Source: JAQUBU01 sp036677685 (GTDB taxonomy: Bacteria; Bacillota; Syntrophomonadia; Syntrophomonadales; Syntrophomonadaceae). Taken from it: a stretch of 64,000 nucleotides of DNA. The notes below the pieces were generated by a model. The model made no database searches, was not told the DNA's origin, and saw only the letters and a program-made list of their open reading frames with translations. Where the stretch lies: positions 1 to 64,000 of the forward strand of contig JAVBWA010000004.1 in the NCBI GenBank assembly GCA_036677685.1, in the 5' to 3' direction. The position numbers were made by a program, and so were the translations under genes. Below, piece by piece: positions 41,669 to 49,887 of the stretch. The stretch's first letter is position 1, and every line of letters starts with the position of its first letter.

Positions 41669-43233
41669 GCTTGATCCCCGCTATTGGTTTTGTCAGCCTG
41701 GCGAACTTCATTTACCATGCCTTCCATATAGGGACGTTTAAAATTGTTGAACCAGGGACGCCGCACCAGTACGTCCCCTATATAGTGCATGTTAAAAGGT
41801 GCGAACGGTGACATATAGGGAAGCCCGAAGGAGGATAAGGAACTCATTCTGAGTCCCATCAATATAAGGCCGATAATTATCCCTAAAAATCCCAGGGCAC
41901 CGGCTGCAAAAAGGAAGCCGAAGCGGGCGATGCGCACGATTATACCGGCATTATAGGAAGGATTAACAAACGAAGCTATACCCGTAAAAGCTATTACCAC
42001 GACCATAGGGGTGGAGACCAGACCGGCGCGTACCGCCGCGTCGCCAATAATCAAAGCACCAACGATACTGACGGCCGGACCTACGGCGCGGGGTAAGCGC
42101 AAGCCCGCCTCCCGCAGCATTTCAAAGGTGGCATCCAGCAAGAGCGCTTCAACAAAGGCGGGAAAAGGAACACCTTGCCGGGTGGCAGCAATAGTCAATA
42201 AAAGGGGAGTGGGTATCATTTCATGGTGATAAGTGGTTATGGCGACATATAAAGATGGAGTTAAAAGAGCTATGAAAAAAGCAATAAATCGTAAGATTCT
42301 GAAAAGGGAAGCAGGTATGAAGTTAATATAATAATCCTCTGGAGAAACCATATATTCAGGAAAAGAAATAGGCAATATCATAGCCATGGGACTGCCATCA
42401 GCCAAGATGCATATTTTTCCTTCGAGCAATTGCCCGCAAACCCGGTCCGGTTTCTCGGTGTGTTCGGTCTGGGTGAAGATAGTCCACTTACTATCTGCAA
42501 TTAATTCCGCCAGGTAGCCGGTATCGAGTATGGCGTCAAGGTCAATATTGCCCAGCCGTTTTCTAACTTCGGCAATCAACCCCGGAGGAGCGATGTTTTC
42601 AATATAACATATCCCTATATCGGTCTTGGAAATTCTGCCTAAAACCATCGATTCAATTTTGAAGTTGCTTGATTTCAGCCTTCTGCGGAGTAATGCCGTA
42701 TTAAAACGCAGGGTTTCGGAAAAACCCTCCTTGGGACCAAATACCGTAACTTCGTTTTCCGGGGTTTGTATTTGGCGCCCGGCCCAGGAGCGGGTTCCGG
42801 CCACCAGAGCTTTGGCATAGCCGTCAATAAGCAAAACCACGTCCCCGGAGCTTATATGGTGGCAAGTTTCCTGCAGCGAATCCAGAGTCTTCAATTCAGC
42901 CACGGTAAGGATAGAATTTTGAATATATTCAAGAATATCCAGATCCTTAAAATTGGCAGTAGTATTACTGAACATATTTAATTCCAATAAAAGCGGTTTT
43001 AAAAGGTTGGATTCTATTTCTCTTTTATCCGTTAACCCATCAAAAAATAGGATCGTTCCTTTAGTTGGGGGCTGCCCAAAACTAAATTCCTTTATGACCA
43101 GATCGGAACAATTTTGCAGGAGTACCCTGAGCTGGTCCATATTTTCCCGCAGATCAGGGGTCAGCGATTCCACGGCCAATTCCTGGGGAGATTTGTTTTC
43201 CTGATGGTGGCTTTTATTGTTTATATAGCGCAT
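41665..43233 (-). CDS. GerA-type spore germination protein (A subunit)
   Basis: A 522-residue A subunit. The N-terminal about 300 residues are hydrophilic, with DVVLLIDGYAKALVAGTRSW then GRQIQTPENEVTVFGPKEGF near 130-170, the family signature. About five membrane segments follow from about 310 (FRILRFIAFFIALLTPSLYV) to 465, including ALLLDATFEMLREAGLRLPR near 362. ATG start with GGGGGATTACC upstream. Only one A subunit is present for two B and two C subunits. Confidence 0.93.
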   Translation of the reverse strand: MRYINNKSHHQENKSPQELAVESLTPDLRENMDQLRVLLQNCSDLVIKEFSFGQPPTKGTILFFDGLTDKREIESNLLKPLLLELNMFSNTTANFKDLDILEYIQNSILTVAELKTLDSLQETCHHISSGDVVLLIDGYAKALVAGTRSWAGRQIQTPENEVTVFGPKEGFSETLRFNTALLRRRLKSSNFKIESMVLGRISKTDIGICYIENIAPPGLIAEVRKRLGNIDLDAILDTGYLAELIADSKWTIFTQTEHTEKPDRVCGQLLEGKICILADGSPMAMILPISFPEYMVSPEDYYINFIPASLFRILRFIAFFIALLTPSLYVAITTYHHEMIPTPLLLTIAATRQGVPFPAFVEALLLDATFEMLREAGLRLPRAVGPAVSIVGALIIGDAAVRAGLVSTPMVVVIAFTGIASFVNPSYNAGIIVRIARFGFLFAAGALGFLGIIIGLILMGLRMSSLSSFGLPYMSPFAPFNMHYIGDVLVRRPWFNNFKRPYMEGMVNEVRQADKTNSGDQA

Positions 43234-43331
43234 GGTAATCCCCCTGCCTGGTTTGATGATTATTATGCTGGACCTTTTGATATATAAATCCCTGTTGCAT
43301 AGTTTTAACCAGTAAACACCTGCTTATGCAA

Positions 43332-43462
43332 TAACGAGGCTAAAAGAGGTCCCTCGCTTCTTTAAGCGGGGGGCCGATTAACAAAACAGGCGGCGGGTTC
43401 TAATCCCCGGTTCGTTACAGCGGTGTGTGGAAACCGCTCCACGGTTTCTTCCTATGCTTAAG
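43332..43462 (+). repeat. R1 element, forward, inside the ger locus
   Basis: TAACGAGGCTAAAAGAGGTCC, then GCTTCTTTAAGCGGGGGG, AACAAAACAGGCGGCGGG, GTTCGTTACAGCGGTGTG and terminal hairpin GAAACCGCTCCACGGTTTC with compensating changes, ending CTATGCTTAA. The compensated changes in the hairpin (T-to-C with A-to-G) suggest the stem is what is kept. Confidence 0.85.
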
Positions 43463-43475
43463 TGAAGGGTTTGGT

Positions 43476-44642
43476 TCAGTAGGATATTAGTTGGCTTTTC
43501 GAGGCAGTTTCCTCTGTGCCCAATGAAGTTTGCTCCGGTGGCTGATTAAGATCCGCAGAGCTTTTTCCCGGATATGGTTTAAATAGAGTGATGATGAAGA
43601 TTAGAAAAGGAATGCCAATGAAAAAAAACAAGTATAAAGGAGGAACGATATGCATGCTCCAAACCAGGGTTTCTACATTATTGCGGCTAATGGCTATCGA
43701 TAAAACACCAATTATCAATACACTGGGAGCCGCCAGGAAGCGGTAATCCCGGAGATTAAAGATCTTCTGGGTAATGTAACAGGCCATAAACCAGGGAACG
43801 GTTACAGCGCCAAAAATACCCGTTATCCATATGCCGATAAAAATTATATCGAGATTCTGGATAAAGCTCCCGATTCTGGCCAGACGGACCATATTAAAAG
43901 TGGGAAAGGTAAAGGAAAGAGCTGGGACGGTGCCCAGGATAATTATTACGCTAAGGGTGGTTAAGGCAATAAGCGAGGTGTGGGTATATAAAAAAGAATT
44001 CATAATGGTCCCGGCCTTATTCTTTTGATCGAGAAAGAAGGCCAGGCTTAAGACCGGCATGATTTTTCCCAGCACAAACGTCGAGTTAATAATACCTATA
44101 CCCAAAGCCCGGTAGTCCATGTAGGCGATGGGCATTATACGTTCCAAATGAAAATTGTTGGCTAGAGCGATAGCCACAATTAAAAAACTAAAAGGCAAGC
44201 CGATGACTATAGCCAGTTCACAAATGCGGGCAATGTTTTCCAACCCGGTTTTAATCGCCACAAAACCCAAGAAGAGTAAAACCCCGATAAAAACGCTGAT
44301 CGGAGTAGCGGGCAAAACATTCATTTTCATGAATTCAATAAAAATACGCAAAGTATAACTGCAAACCAGAATAAAAAAGAGTATATAAATGAAGCCGATT
44401 ATTCTCCCCGGCACGGTACCCAGGTGCTCATACAAAAGCAGCGGAAAAGGGTGACGGCTTTTTTTAATAATATGGCTGTACATATATATTAGAAATAATC
44501 CTGGAATAACAGAACAAACAACTGCCAGCCAGCAATTATTGAACAGATTGTGGATCAATAGATGAGGTGTTTCAAAATAAGCTACCGGTGACGCCAGCAG
44601 AAGCAGCATACTATAAAGCTGAAATTTGCTTATACGAAACAA
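43476..44642 (-). CDS. GerAB-type spore germination permease (B subunit 2)
   Basis: A 388-residue membrane permease with about ten hydrophobic segments, starting MFRISKFQLYSMLLLLASPV. It has typical family stretches such as PATPISVFIGVLLFLGFVAI near 115 and LARIGSFIQNLDIIFIGIWI near 255. A polar C-terminal tail of about 35 residues is present. TTG start with GAGGTGGG upstream. It is the first gene of the reverse-strand ger locus, with an R1 repeat between it and the A subunit. Confidence 0.9.
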   Translation of the reverse strand: MFRISKFQLYSMLLLLASPVAYFETPHLLIHNLFNNCWLAVVCSVIPGLFLIYMYSHIIKKSRHPFPLLLYEHLGTVPGRIIGFIYILFFILVCSYTLRIFIEFMKMNVLPATPISVFIGVLLFLGFVAIKTGLENIARICELAIVIGLPFSFLIVAIALANNFHLERIMPIAYMDYRALGIGIINSTFVLGKIMPVLSLAFFLDQKNKAGTIMNSFLYTHTSLIALTTLSVIIILGTVPALSFTFPTFNMVRLARIGSFIQNLDIIFIGIWITGIFGAVTVPWFMACYITQKIFNLRDYRFLAAPSVLIIGVLSIAISRNNVETLVWSMHIVPPLYLFFFIGIPFLIFIITLFKPYPGKSSADLNQPPEQTSLGTEETASKSQLISY

Positions 44643-44673
44643 AATCTATCCCACCTCTTTTCCCATATATTTT

Positions 44674-44702
44674 TAGTGTGACCATAAATTAAACATATAT
44701 TA
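44674..44702 (-). promoter_or_regulatory. Weak candidate sigma-G promoter of the ger locus
   Basis: On the reverse strand TAATA (44702-44698), 17 bases, CACACTA (44680-44674), each one base off the sigma-G elements GMATA and CATACTA. It lies 32 bases before the first ger gene; ger operons are sigma-G-dependent in Bacillus. Confidence 0.35.
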
Positions 44703-44777
44703 GTTAAATCTGGGACAGGCCGAGTTTTCGGTGAATTAAATTTTAGCTCTTATTTTTTTGGGCTTGATGGTAAAAAG

Positions 44778-44808
44778 TGAATAAAAGGGTATTTTGAGTT
44801 ATATACTA
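44778..44808 (+). promoter_or_regulatory. Sigma-G promoter of spoVT
   Basis: TGAATA (44778-44783), 18 bases, TATACTA (44802-44808): a perfect minus-35 and a six-of-seven minus-10 for sigma-G (TGMATA, CATACTA). It lies 57 bases before spoVT, which is sigma-G-dependent in Bacillus. Confidence 0.72.
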
Positions 44809-44865
44809 TCAATGAGAAAAAAATAAAGCCTTGAATCAATCTTAAAAAAGGAGGGATAGAGTAAA

Positions 44866-45429
44866 TTGAAAGCAACAGGAATTGTTCGCCGGATAGACGA
44901 CCTGGGAAGGGTTGTTATCCCCAAAGAGATACGCAGAACTTTACGCATTCGTGAGGGTGACCCTCTAGAGATTTTCGTTGATCGCGAAGGTGAGGTTATT
45001 TTAAAGAAATATTCGCCCATTGGAGAACTGGGGGATTTTGCCAAAGAGTATGCGGATTCGCTTAACGAAACCATCGGTCACATTTCAATGATTGCGGACC
45101 GGGATGTAATTATTGCGGTTGCTGGAGCCAACAAAAGGGAATTCCTGAGTAAAGCCATTGGCAAGGCGGTTGAAAGATCTATTGAAGAAAGAACTACTTT
45201 GGTAATGAACGAAATGGAAAGTACTGATGATGACAACTTCCATGTCATCCAGAATGATGACCGGGAATATACCATCAAGTCGCAGGTAATAGCTCCGATT
45301 ATAACCCAAGGTGATCCCATTGGAGCAGTTCTTATCGTCAGTAAAGAATCCGGTATAAAAATGGGCGAGATGGAGGTCAAGCTTGCCGAAACAGCGGCCG
45401 GATTCCTGGCCAAACAAATGGAACAGTAG
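44866..45429 (+). CDS. spoVT: Stage V sporulation protein T
   Basis: A 187-residue forespore regulator that tunes sigma-G-dependent genes. The N-terminal AbrB-like domain is ATGIVRRIDDLGRVVIPKEI then RRTLRIREGDPLEIFVDREG. A GAF-like C-terminal domain spans about 60-187 (ESGIKMGEMEVKLAETAAGF near the end). TTG start with AAAGGAGGGA upstream. In Bacillus it directly follows mfd; here the ger locus lies between them on the other strand. Confidence 0.96.
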   Translation: MKATGIVRRIDDLGRVVIPKEIRRTLRIREGDPLEIFVDREGEVILKKYSPIGELGDFAKEYADSLNETIGHISMIADRDVIIAVAGANKREFLSKAIGKAVERSIEERTTLVMNEMESTDDDNFHVIQNDDREYTIKSQVIAPIITQGDPIGAVLIVSKESGIKMGEMEVKLAETAAGFLAKQMEQ

Positions 45430-45489
45430 ACAAGCATTAGTGGAAGCGGTCTTATGCCAAATAAGATCGCTTCTTTGTGTGCGCCGATA

Positions 45490-45762
45490 TAACGAGGCGA
45501 GTCTAAAAGATGTTTTCCATCATGTTTAGTACCTTGAGTGAAGCGAAAGGAATGGCTATAATTGTGTCTCCCGCCTCCTTGCGGCGGTGTGTTGAAACTG
45601 CTCGGCAGTTTCTTCCGATGCCTAAACGAGGCGAAGTCTGAAAGATGTTTTTCCATTATGTTTAGTGCCTTGAGTTAAGCGAAAGGAATAGTTATAACTG
45701 TGTCTCCCGCCTCCTTGCGGCGGTGTGTTGAAACTGCTCCGCAGTTTCTTCCGATGCCTAAG
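45490..45762 (+). repeat. Two R1 elements in tandem (spoVT-spoVB gap)
   Basis: Copy 1 (45490-45625) and copy 2 (45625-45762) are about 90 percent alike and meet as GATGCCTAAACGAGGCG, sharing one TAA. Both have a different inner part (ATGTTTAGTACCTTGAGTGA, AGCGAAAGGAATGGCTATAA) from other R1 copies but the same ends, CGCCTCCTTGCGGCGGTGTG and the GCAGTTTC hairpin. A fragment of a third start, GACGAGGCG, follows at 45761. Confidence 0.85.
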
Positions 45763-45818
45763 ACGAGGCGACAAGGCTTTAACCATGCTGAAATGTGTTA
45801 CGGGAATTTAAATTATGC

Positions 45819-45824
45819 TATAAT
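45819..45824 (+). promoter_or_regulatory. Possible minus-10 of spoVB
   Basis: TATAAT, 27 bases before the spoVB start. No matching minus-35 at the right distance, so this is only a weak indication. Confidence 0.25.
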
Positions 45825-45850
45825 ATGCTTCATGAATTGGGGAGGTAAAC

Positions 45851-47404
45851 ATGGCAAAGGGGCAGAATTTTCTAAAGGGTGCTTTAATACTTAGCATAGC
45901 CGGAGCTATCAGCAAAATAATGGGGGCGATATATCGAATCCCTCTGGCCCGCCTGATCGGAGGCGAAGGAATGGGACTTTACCAAATGGCCTATCCAATT
46001 TATACTACTATTCTCGCCCTGGCCACTGCCGGAGTTCCCGTTGCCATCTCCGTACTGGTTTCCAAAAATGAAACCCAGGGTTATACCGGTGACAGTAAAA
46101 AGATTTTCCGTGTATCATTATTGATACTTATGGTTTTTGGCTTCCTGTTAACCCTCGTCGTTATGCAATCAGCCCACTTTATTGCCAATAACGTTTTAAA
46201 AGAGCCACGGGCTTACTATCCCATTCTGGCCGTAGCCCCGGCCATTTTCTTCTCTGGTTTGATGTCTGTGTTTCGGGGTTACTTCCAAGGGCACCAGTCC
46301 ATGGTGCCAACCGCGGTTTCGCAAGTGGTTGAGCAGTTATTCCGGGTGACCGCAGTTTTATGCCTGGCCTTTTTGCTGTTTCCCAGGGGACTTGAATATG
46401 CTGCCGCCGGCGCTACTTTCGGAGCCATGGTGGGAGGAGTCTTTGGCTTAATTGTTCTAATGATTTATTATTATCGCTTCCAAAGAGCGCAAAAAAAGTC
46501 CGGGGAAAAACTGGTTTATACCGGAATCGGTTCATCAGATCTGGCCCGCGAAATGATCCGTCTGGCGATACCGGTATCTTTTGGTGCTGTGGTCCTGCCC
46601 CTGGTGCAAATGCTGGATGCCATAATTGTACCCGGCCGTCTCCTGGCGATCGGCTATTCCACACCGCAGTCCACCGCTCTCTATGGCGAACTTTCAGGCA
46701 TGGCGGCAGTACTCATCGGGCTTCCCACCATATTTACCATTTCCATAGCCACCAGTTTGGTCCCTGCGGTTTCCGAAGCCCTGGCCTGCAACAACGGGAG
46801 CCTTTTAAACGAGCGTTTGAACTATGGCTTGAGAGCGGGGATGATTATATCCTTTCCCTGTGCAGCCGGGCTTTATATACTAGCTTATCAAATATGTGAT
46901 TTGCTATATGCCACTCCCAGTGCCGGGTTTCCTTTGGAACCTCTGGCTTTTTCCTGTATTATGCTGGCGGCTTTCCAGTTGTCCAGTGCCGGATTGCAAG
47001 GAATAGGTAAGCCTGAAATAGCTATGCGCAACCTGGTGATTACCGGAATGTTCAAGGTGATTTTTAATTATACCCTCACCTCCGTACCTGCTCTTAATAT
47101 TCAGGGGGCGGCCATCGGCACCGTTCTGGCATTTACCATCGGATCGCTTTTGAACATAATTTATCTGAAAAAGTTAACCGGGGTTGGCTATGAATACGGC
47201 CGTCTATTAAAAATTGCCCTGGTTACTACATTGATGGCTGTAAGTGCCTATCTATCCTATCACTTCCTGGTCGCGGCGGACATCAAATCGCATCTGGCTA
47301 CACTTCTTGCCATGTGCACCGGAGTAGCCGTATACGGAATATTGTTGTTTATAGTCAAGGAACTGGATATAACTATGCTTAAGAAGATAATTCGAACTAC
47401 GTAA
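45851..47404 (+). CDS. spoVB: SpoVB/MurJ-type MOP family flippase
   Basis: A 517-residue membrane protein with about 14 hydrophobic segments, of the polysaccharide/lipid II flippase family. SpoVB-group members act in spore cortex or envelope precursor export. The N-terminus KGALILSIAGAISKIMGAIY then RIPLARLIGGEGMGLYQMAY is characteristic. ATG with GGGGAGG upstream. In Bacillus the gene here is yabM, a close relative; spoVB itself lies elsewhere, so the symbol is by family. Its TAA stop is part of the left end of an R4 repeat. Confidence 0.85.
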   Translation: MAKGQNFLKGALILSIAGAISKIMGAIYRIPLARLIGGEGMGLYQMAYPIYTTILALATAGVPVAISVLVSKNETQGYTGDSKKIFRVSLLILMVFGFLLTLVVMQSAHFIANNVLKEPRAYYPILAVAPAIFFSGLMSVFRGYFQGHQSMVPTAVSQVVEQLFRVTAVLCLAFLLFPRGLEYAAAGATFGAMVGGVFGLIVLMIYYYRFQRAQKKSGEKLVYTGIGSSDLAREMIRLAIPVSFGAVVLPLVQMLDAIIVPGRLLAIGYSTPQSTALYGELSGMAAVLIGLPTIFTISIATSLVPAVSEALACNNGSLLNERLNYGLRAGMIISFPCAAGLYILAYQICDLLYATPSAGFPLEPLAFSCIMLAAFQLSSAGLQGIGKPEIAMRNLVITGMFKVIFNYTLTSVPALNIQGAAIGTVLAFTIGSLLNIIYLKKLTGVGYEYGRLLKIALVTTLMAVSAYLSYHFLVAADIKSHLATLLAMCTGVAVYGILLFIVKELDITMLKKIIRTT

Positions 47405-47636
47405 GGCGTGAGGTGTTATTGAGTAAGGAGTAGAATGAGCTGGCTATTATTAGGGCCGTAGCAATAAAAACACTTATCTTTATGGAATATTCATTAAACG
47501 TAAAACAAAGCTTCCAAAAAGGAGCTTTTATTTTTAAAGCAAGATTGCCATAAGAACTGATAAATTCAGGTGTAACGTAAGTGAGCTTGTTGAGAATTCT
47601 CTCCTCACCCCTCACCCCTTACACCTCACCAAAAGG
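47402..47636. repeat. R4 repeat unit between spoVB and mazG
   Basis: Left: TAAGGCGTGAGGTG, where TAA is the spoVB stop. Right: CTCACCCCTCACCCCTTACA (47606-47625) and CCTCACC after it, inverted to the left end. It encloses about 190 bases including a terminator-like hairpin. No gene. Confidence 0.65.
47507..47535 (+). terminator. Terminator-like hairpin inside the R4 unit
   Basis: AAAGCTTCC (47508-47516) against GGAGCTTTT (47521-47529) with one bulge, then ATTTTTAAAG. It lies about 100 bases after spoVB and may end its transcript. Confidence 0.55.
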
Positions 47637-47645
47637 GGTGTTGAT

Positions 47646-48413
47646 ATGACTACAAGTGCTAAGGCGGTAGATGACCTGCTAAATGTAATGGACCGGTTGC
47701 TGGCTCTGGATGGCTGCCCCTGGGACCGGGAACAAACCCACGAATCACTGATAAGGTATTTAGTTGAAGAAAGTTATGAAGTAATTGATGCTATAAACGG
47801 CCAGGATATGAATAAACTCCGGGAAGAACTGGGAGACTTACTATTACAGGTAGTCTTTCACTCTGCTTTAGCCCGGCGGGAGGGGTATTTCGATTTTGCG
47901 GCGGTAGCCAAAACCGTTGAAAAGAAGATGATCGACCGCCACCCTCATGTATTTGCGGATATGAACTTGAAGACCAGTGATGATGTGATGGACAACTGGG
48001 AAGATTTCAAGAAGAAGGAGGGGAAGAAAAGCCTTTTAGAGGGTATTCCAAAGAGTCTGCCGGCTTTGCTGCGTGCGGTTTCCATGCAGGAAAAGGCAGC
48101 CCGGGTGGGATTTGACTGGCCCACCGTTGAGGGAGCTTTGGACAAGTTTAAGGAGGAAGTTGATGAATTCTGCCAGGCTGAAAGCAATTCGGAGATGTTA
48201 GAGGAGATGGGGGACATTTTTTTTGCTTTGGTTAATGTAGCCCGCTTGAAAAATATCGAACCGGAACAGGCGTTGCAGGCCTGTAATGACAAATTCGCCC
48301 GGCGTTTTAACTACATAGAGGAAAAGGTGAAAAAGGCAGGCCGCCAGTTAAAAGAATTAAGCTTGGAGGAAATGGACCTTTTTTGGGACGAAGCTAAGAC
48401 GCAGGGACTATAA
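47646..48413 (+). CDS. mazG: Nucleoside triphosphate pyrophosphohydrolase MazG
   Basis: A 255-residue tandem MazG-domain enzyme that hydrolyses NTPs or dNTPs to NMP and PPi. Domain 1: CPWDREQTHESLIRYLVEES then YEVIDAI near 24-50, with EELGDLLLQVVFHS near 60 holding the EExxE-type metal ligands. Domain 2: KFKEEVDEFCQAE and EEMGDIFFALVNVARL. ATG with AAGGGG upstream. The N-terminal methylase domain of Bacillus YabN is missing, so it resembles the E. coli form. Its TAA stop is the start of an R1 repeat. Confidence 0.95.
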   Translation: MTTSAKAVDDLLNVMDRLLALDGCPWDREQTHESLIRYLVEESYEVIDAINGQDMNKLREELGDLLLQVVFHSALARREGYFDFAAVAKTVEKKMIDRHPHVFADMNLKTSDDVMDNWEDFKKKEGKKSLLEGIPKSLPALLRAVSMQEKAARVGFDWPTVEGALDKFKEEVDEFCQAESNSEMLEEMGDIFFALVNVARLKNIEPEQALQACNDKFARRFNYIEEKVKKAGRQLKELSLEEMDLFWDEAKTQGL

Positions 48414-48665
48414 CGAGCAAAGACGTCCTCCGCTCATTAAGCGGTTGGATTAGTACCAGCAACCCAGGCAGCGGGTTCTGATCTCCCGCTCGTTGCAGCG
48501 GTGTGTAGAAACTGCTCCGCAGTTTCCGCTGATGCTTAAACGAGGCAAAGACGTCCCCCGCTCATTAAGTGGTTGGATTACTACTAACAACCCAGGCAAC
48601 GGGTTCTGATCCTCCAGCCTCGTTACAGTGTTGTGTTGAAACTGCTTCGCAGTTTCGGTGCTTAA
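48411..48665 (+). repeat. Two R1 elements in tandem (mazG-hup gap)
   Basis: Copy 1 (48411-48540) begins TAACGAGCAAAGACGTCC using the mazG stop codon. Copy 2 starts at 48539 and shares a TAA with copy 1 (GATGCTTAAACGAGGC). Both carry CGCTCATTAAGCGG-type and CAACCCAGGCA inner sequence and the GCAGTTTC hairpin (CTTCGCAGTTTC in copy 2). Confidence 0.85.
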
Positions 48666-48777
48666 TATTTAAGGCCAAAGTAATTGAATTTTAGATTTTT
48701 AACCTTAAAAAAAGGATATTTATGAAGATGCGGCGAATAGCCACAATATACCAAAACAATTAAGGAGGGATAGGTTC

Positions 48778-49050
48778 TTGAATAAAACGGAATTAGTAGG
48801 ACAAGTTGCTGCCCAGACAGGTATGACCAAAAAGGATGTAGAAAAAATAGTAAATGCTTTTTTCACCTCGGTAGAGGGAGCGTTGAAGGCCGATGACAAG
48901 GTACAATTAATAGGCTTCGGAACTTTTGAAGTTCGCGAGCGGCAAGCTAGAAAGGGAAGGAATCCTCAGACCGGTGCGGAAATAGATATTCCTGCCAATC
49001 GGGTTCCCGCTTTTAAAGCAGGGAAAGCTCTGAAAGATGCAATAGGTTAA
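48778..49050 (+). CDS. hup: HU family DNA-binding protein
   Basis: A 90-residue histone-like protein. It has the full HU pattern: MNKTELVGQVAAQTGMTKKD at the N-terminus, VQLIGFGTFEVRERQARKGR then NPQTGAEIDIPA in the DNA-bending arm with its proline (about residue 63), and FKAGKALKDA at the end. TTG start with AAGGAGGGA upstream. rqcP follows one base after the stop. In Bacillus hbs is elsewhere, but this mazG-hup-rqcP order is common in Clostridia. Confidence 0.96.
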   Translation: MNKTELVGQVAAQTGMTKKDVEKIVNAFFTSVEGALKADDKVQLIGFGTFEVRERQARKGRNPQTGAEIDIPANRVPAFKAGKALKDAIG

Positions 49051-49051
49051 A

Positions 49052-49294
49052 ATGCGCCTGGATAAATACCTCAAGGTATCCAGGATAATCAAAAGGCGTT
49101 CGGTTGCCCGGGACTTTGCGGATAGCGAGAGAGTTTCGATCAATGGCCGGATAGCCAAACCATCCAGCGAAGTTAAAATCGGGGACATTATAACCCTCCA
49201 ATCAGGGCAGAAGAAAAGCGTTTTTGAAGTGCTGGATGTTAAAGAAAATGCCCCGGCAGCAGAGGCAAAAAATTTGTACCGAATAATAGAATAG
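49052..49294 (+). CDS. rqcP: RqcP (YabO), S4 domain RNA-binding protein
   Basis: An 80-residue S4-domain protein. RqcP helps RqcH add C-terminal alanine tails on stalled 50S subunits. The S4 motif is MRLDKYLKVSRIIKRRSVAR near 1-20 then DSERVSINGRIAKPSSEVK. ATG one base after the hup stop, so it is translated with it. A good terminator follows. Confidence 0.95.
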   Translation: MRLDKYLKVSRIIKRRSVARDFADSERVSINGRIAKPSSEVKIGDIITLQSGQKKSVFEVLDVKENAPAAEAKNLYRIIE

Positions 49295-49296
49295 AT

Positions 49297-49327
49297 ACCG
49301 CCCTCATATAAAACAGGGCGGTTTTTA
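49297..49327 (+). terminator. Terminator of hup-rqcP
   Basis: ACCGCCCT (49297-49304) pairs with AGGGCGGT (49315-49322), followed by TTTTACTTT. It is 2 bases after the rqcP stop. Confidence 0.93.
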
Positions 49328-49334
49328 CTTTCCG

Positions 49335-49602
49335 CAGACCGAGCAAAAAGGGCACTCTACGAGCACACGGATGTTCGCTTTGCTCACCAATAAGGGAGCG
49401 AATAGCTGCGTTACTCAAGAAGCCCGTTCAATTAACGTACTCTGTAAGGGGACGCGACCTTACTGCAACGTAATGTGCCACTAATTTATTTAGATGCACA
49501 AGGTTTTTGTGATTTATGCGGAAGGTCTGTCCCCATACCTTGATCCGTCTCAATCACGGGCTTCTTGAAAGCCTTGCTCTTCACCCTTTTTGCTCGGTCT
49601 GC
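49335..49602. repeat. R2 element, expanded copy
   Basis: Ends CAGACCGAGCAAAAAGGG and CCCTTTTTGCTCGGTCTG are a perfect inverted pair. Inner GAATAGCTGCGTTACTCAAG and CTTGAAAGCCTTGCTCTTC match the 7.8 kb copy. It carries two extra stretches: CTACGAGCACACGGATGTTC near 49358 (also at 19.57 kb, reversed) and GGGGACGCGACCTTACTGC near 49449. Confidence 0.72.
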
Positions 49603-49887
49603 TGATACTAAGGCTTTATTGACAGGCGTCACCTCCTTTCAGAAGCTTACTGGTCTCCCTCCGGCCTTACCATTCTTAATAGCCTGCAAATAACTGGCAT
49701 AAAGTAATTTATCGCACATATTTTTATTAATAAGTAAATTAAGTGAGGCGGCCCAAATGGGGACATTCCCCGAGAAAAAACGGAACTTAGAAGCTGGTTC
49801 ATACAACTATAAAGCTAATTTAAGAGTGAGTTAATAAAATTAAGGGGTGTATCCCTGGACATTAGAACATTAAAAGGAGGCGATAAA
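49603..49887. other. Gap before yabP; orphan reverse ribosome site
   Basis: No gene is seen. On the reverse strand AAGGAGGTGA (49638-49629) is a perfect Shine-Dalgarno sequence, but only CTG TCA ATA AAG CCT TAG follows, so it serves no visible reading frame. CATACAAC at 49800-49807 resembles a sigma-E minus-10 for yabP, but no convincing minus-35 is present. Confidence 0.5.

Noticed and set aside
45490..45762. CRISPR array
   Set aside because: The two near-identical units are about 137 bases long and adjacent, with no short repeat-spacer pattern and no cas genes.
47397..47615. Reverse frame of 72 codons between spoVB and mazG
   Set aside because: It lies wholly in an R4 repeat unit with a terminator and lacks a ribosome site.
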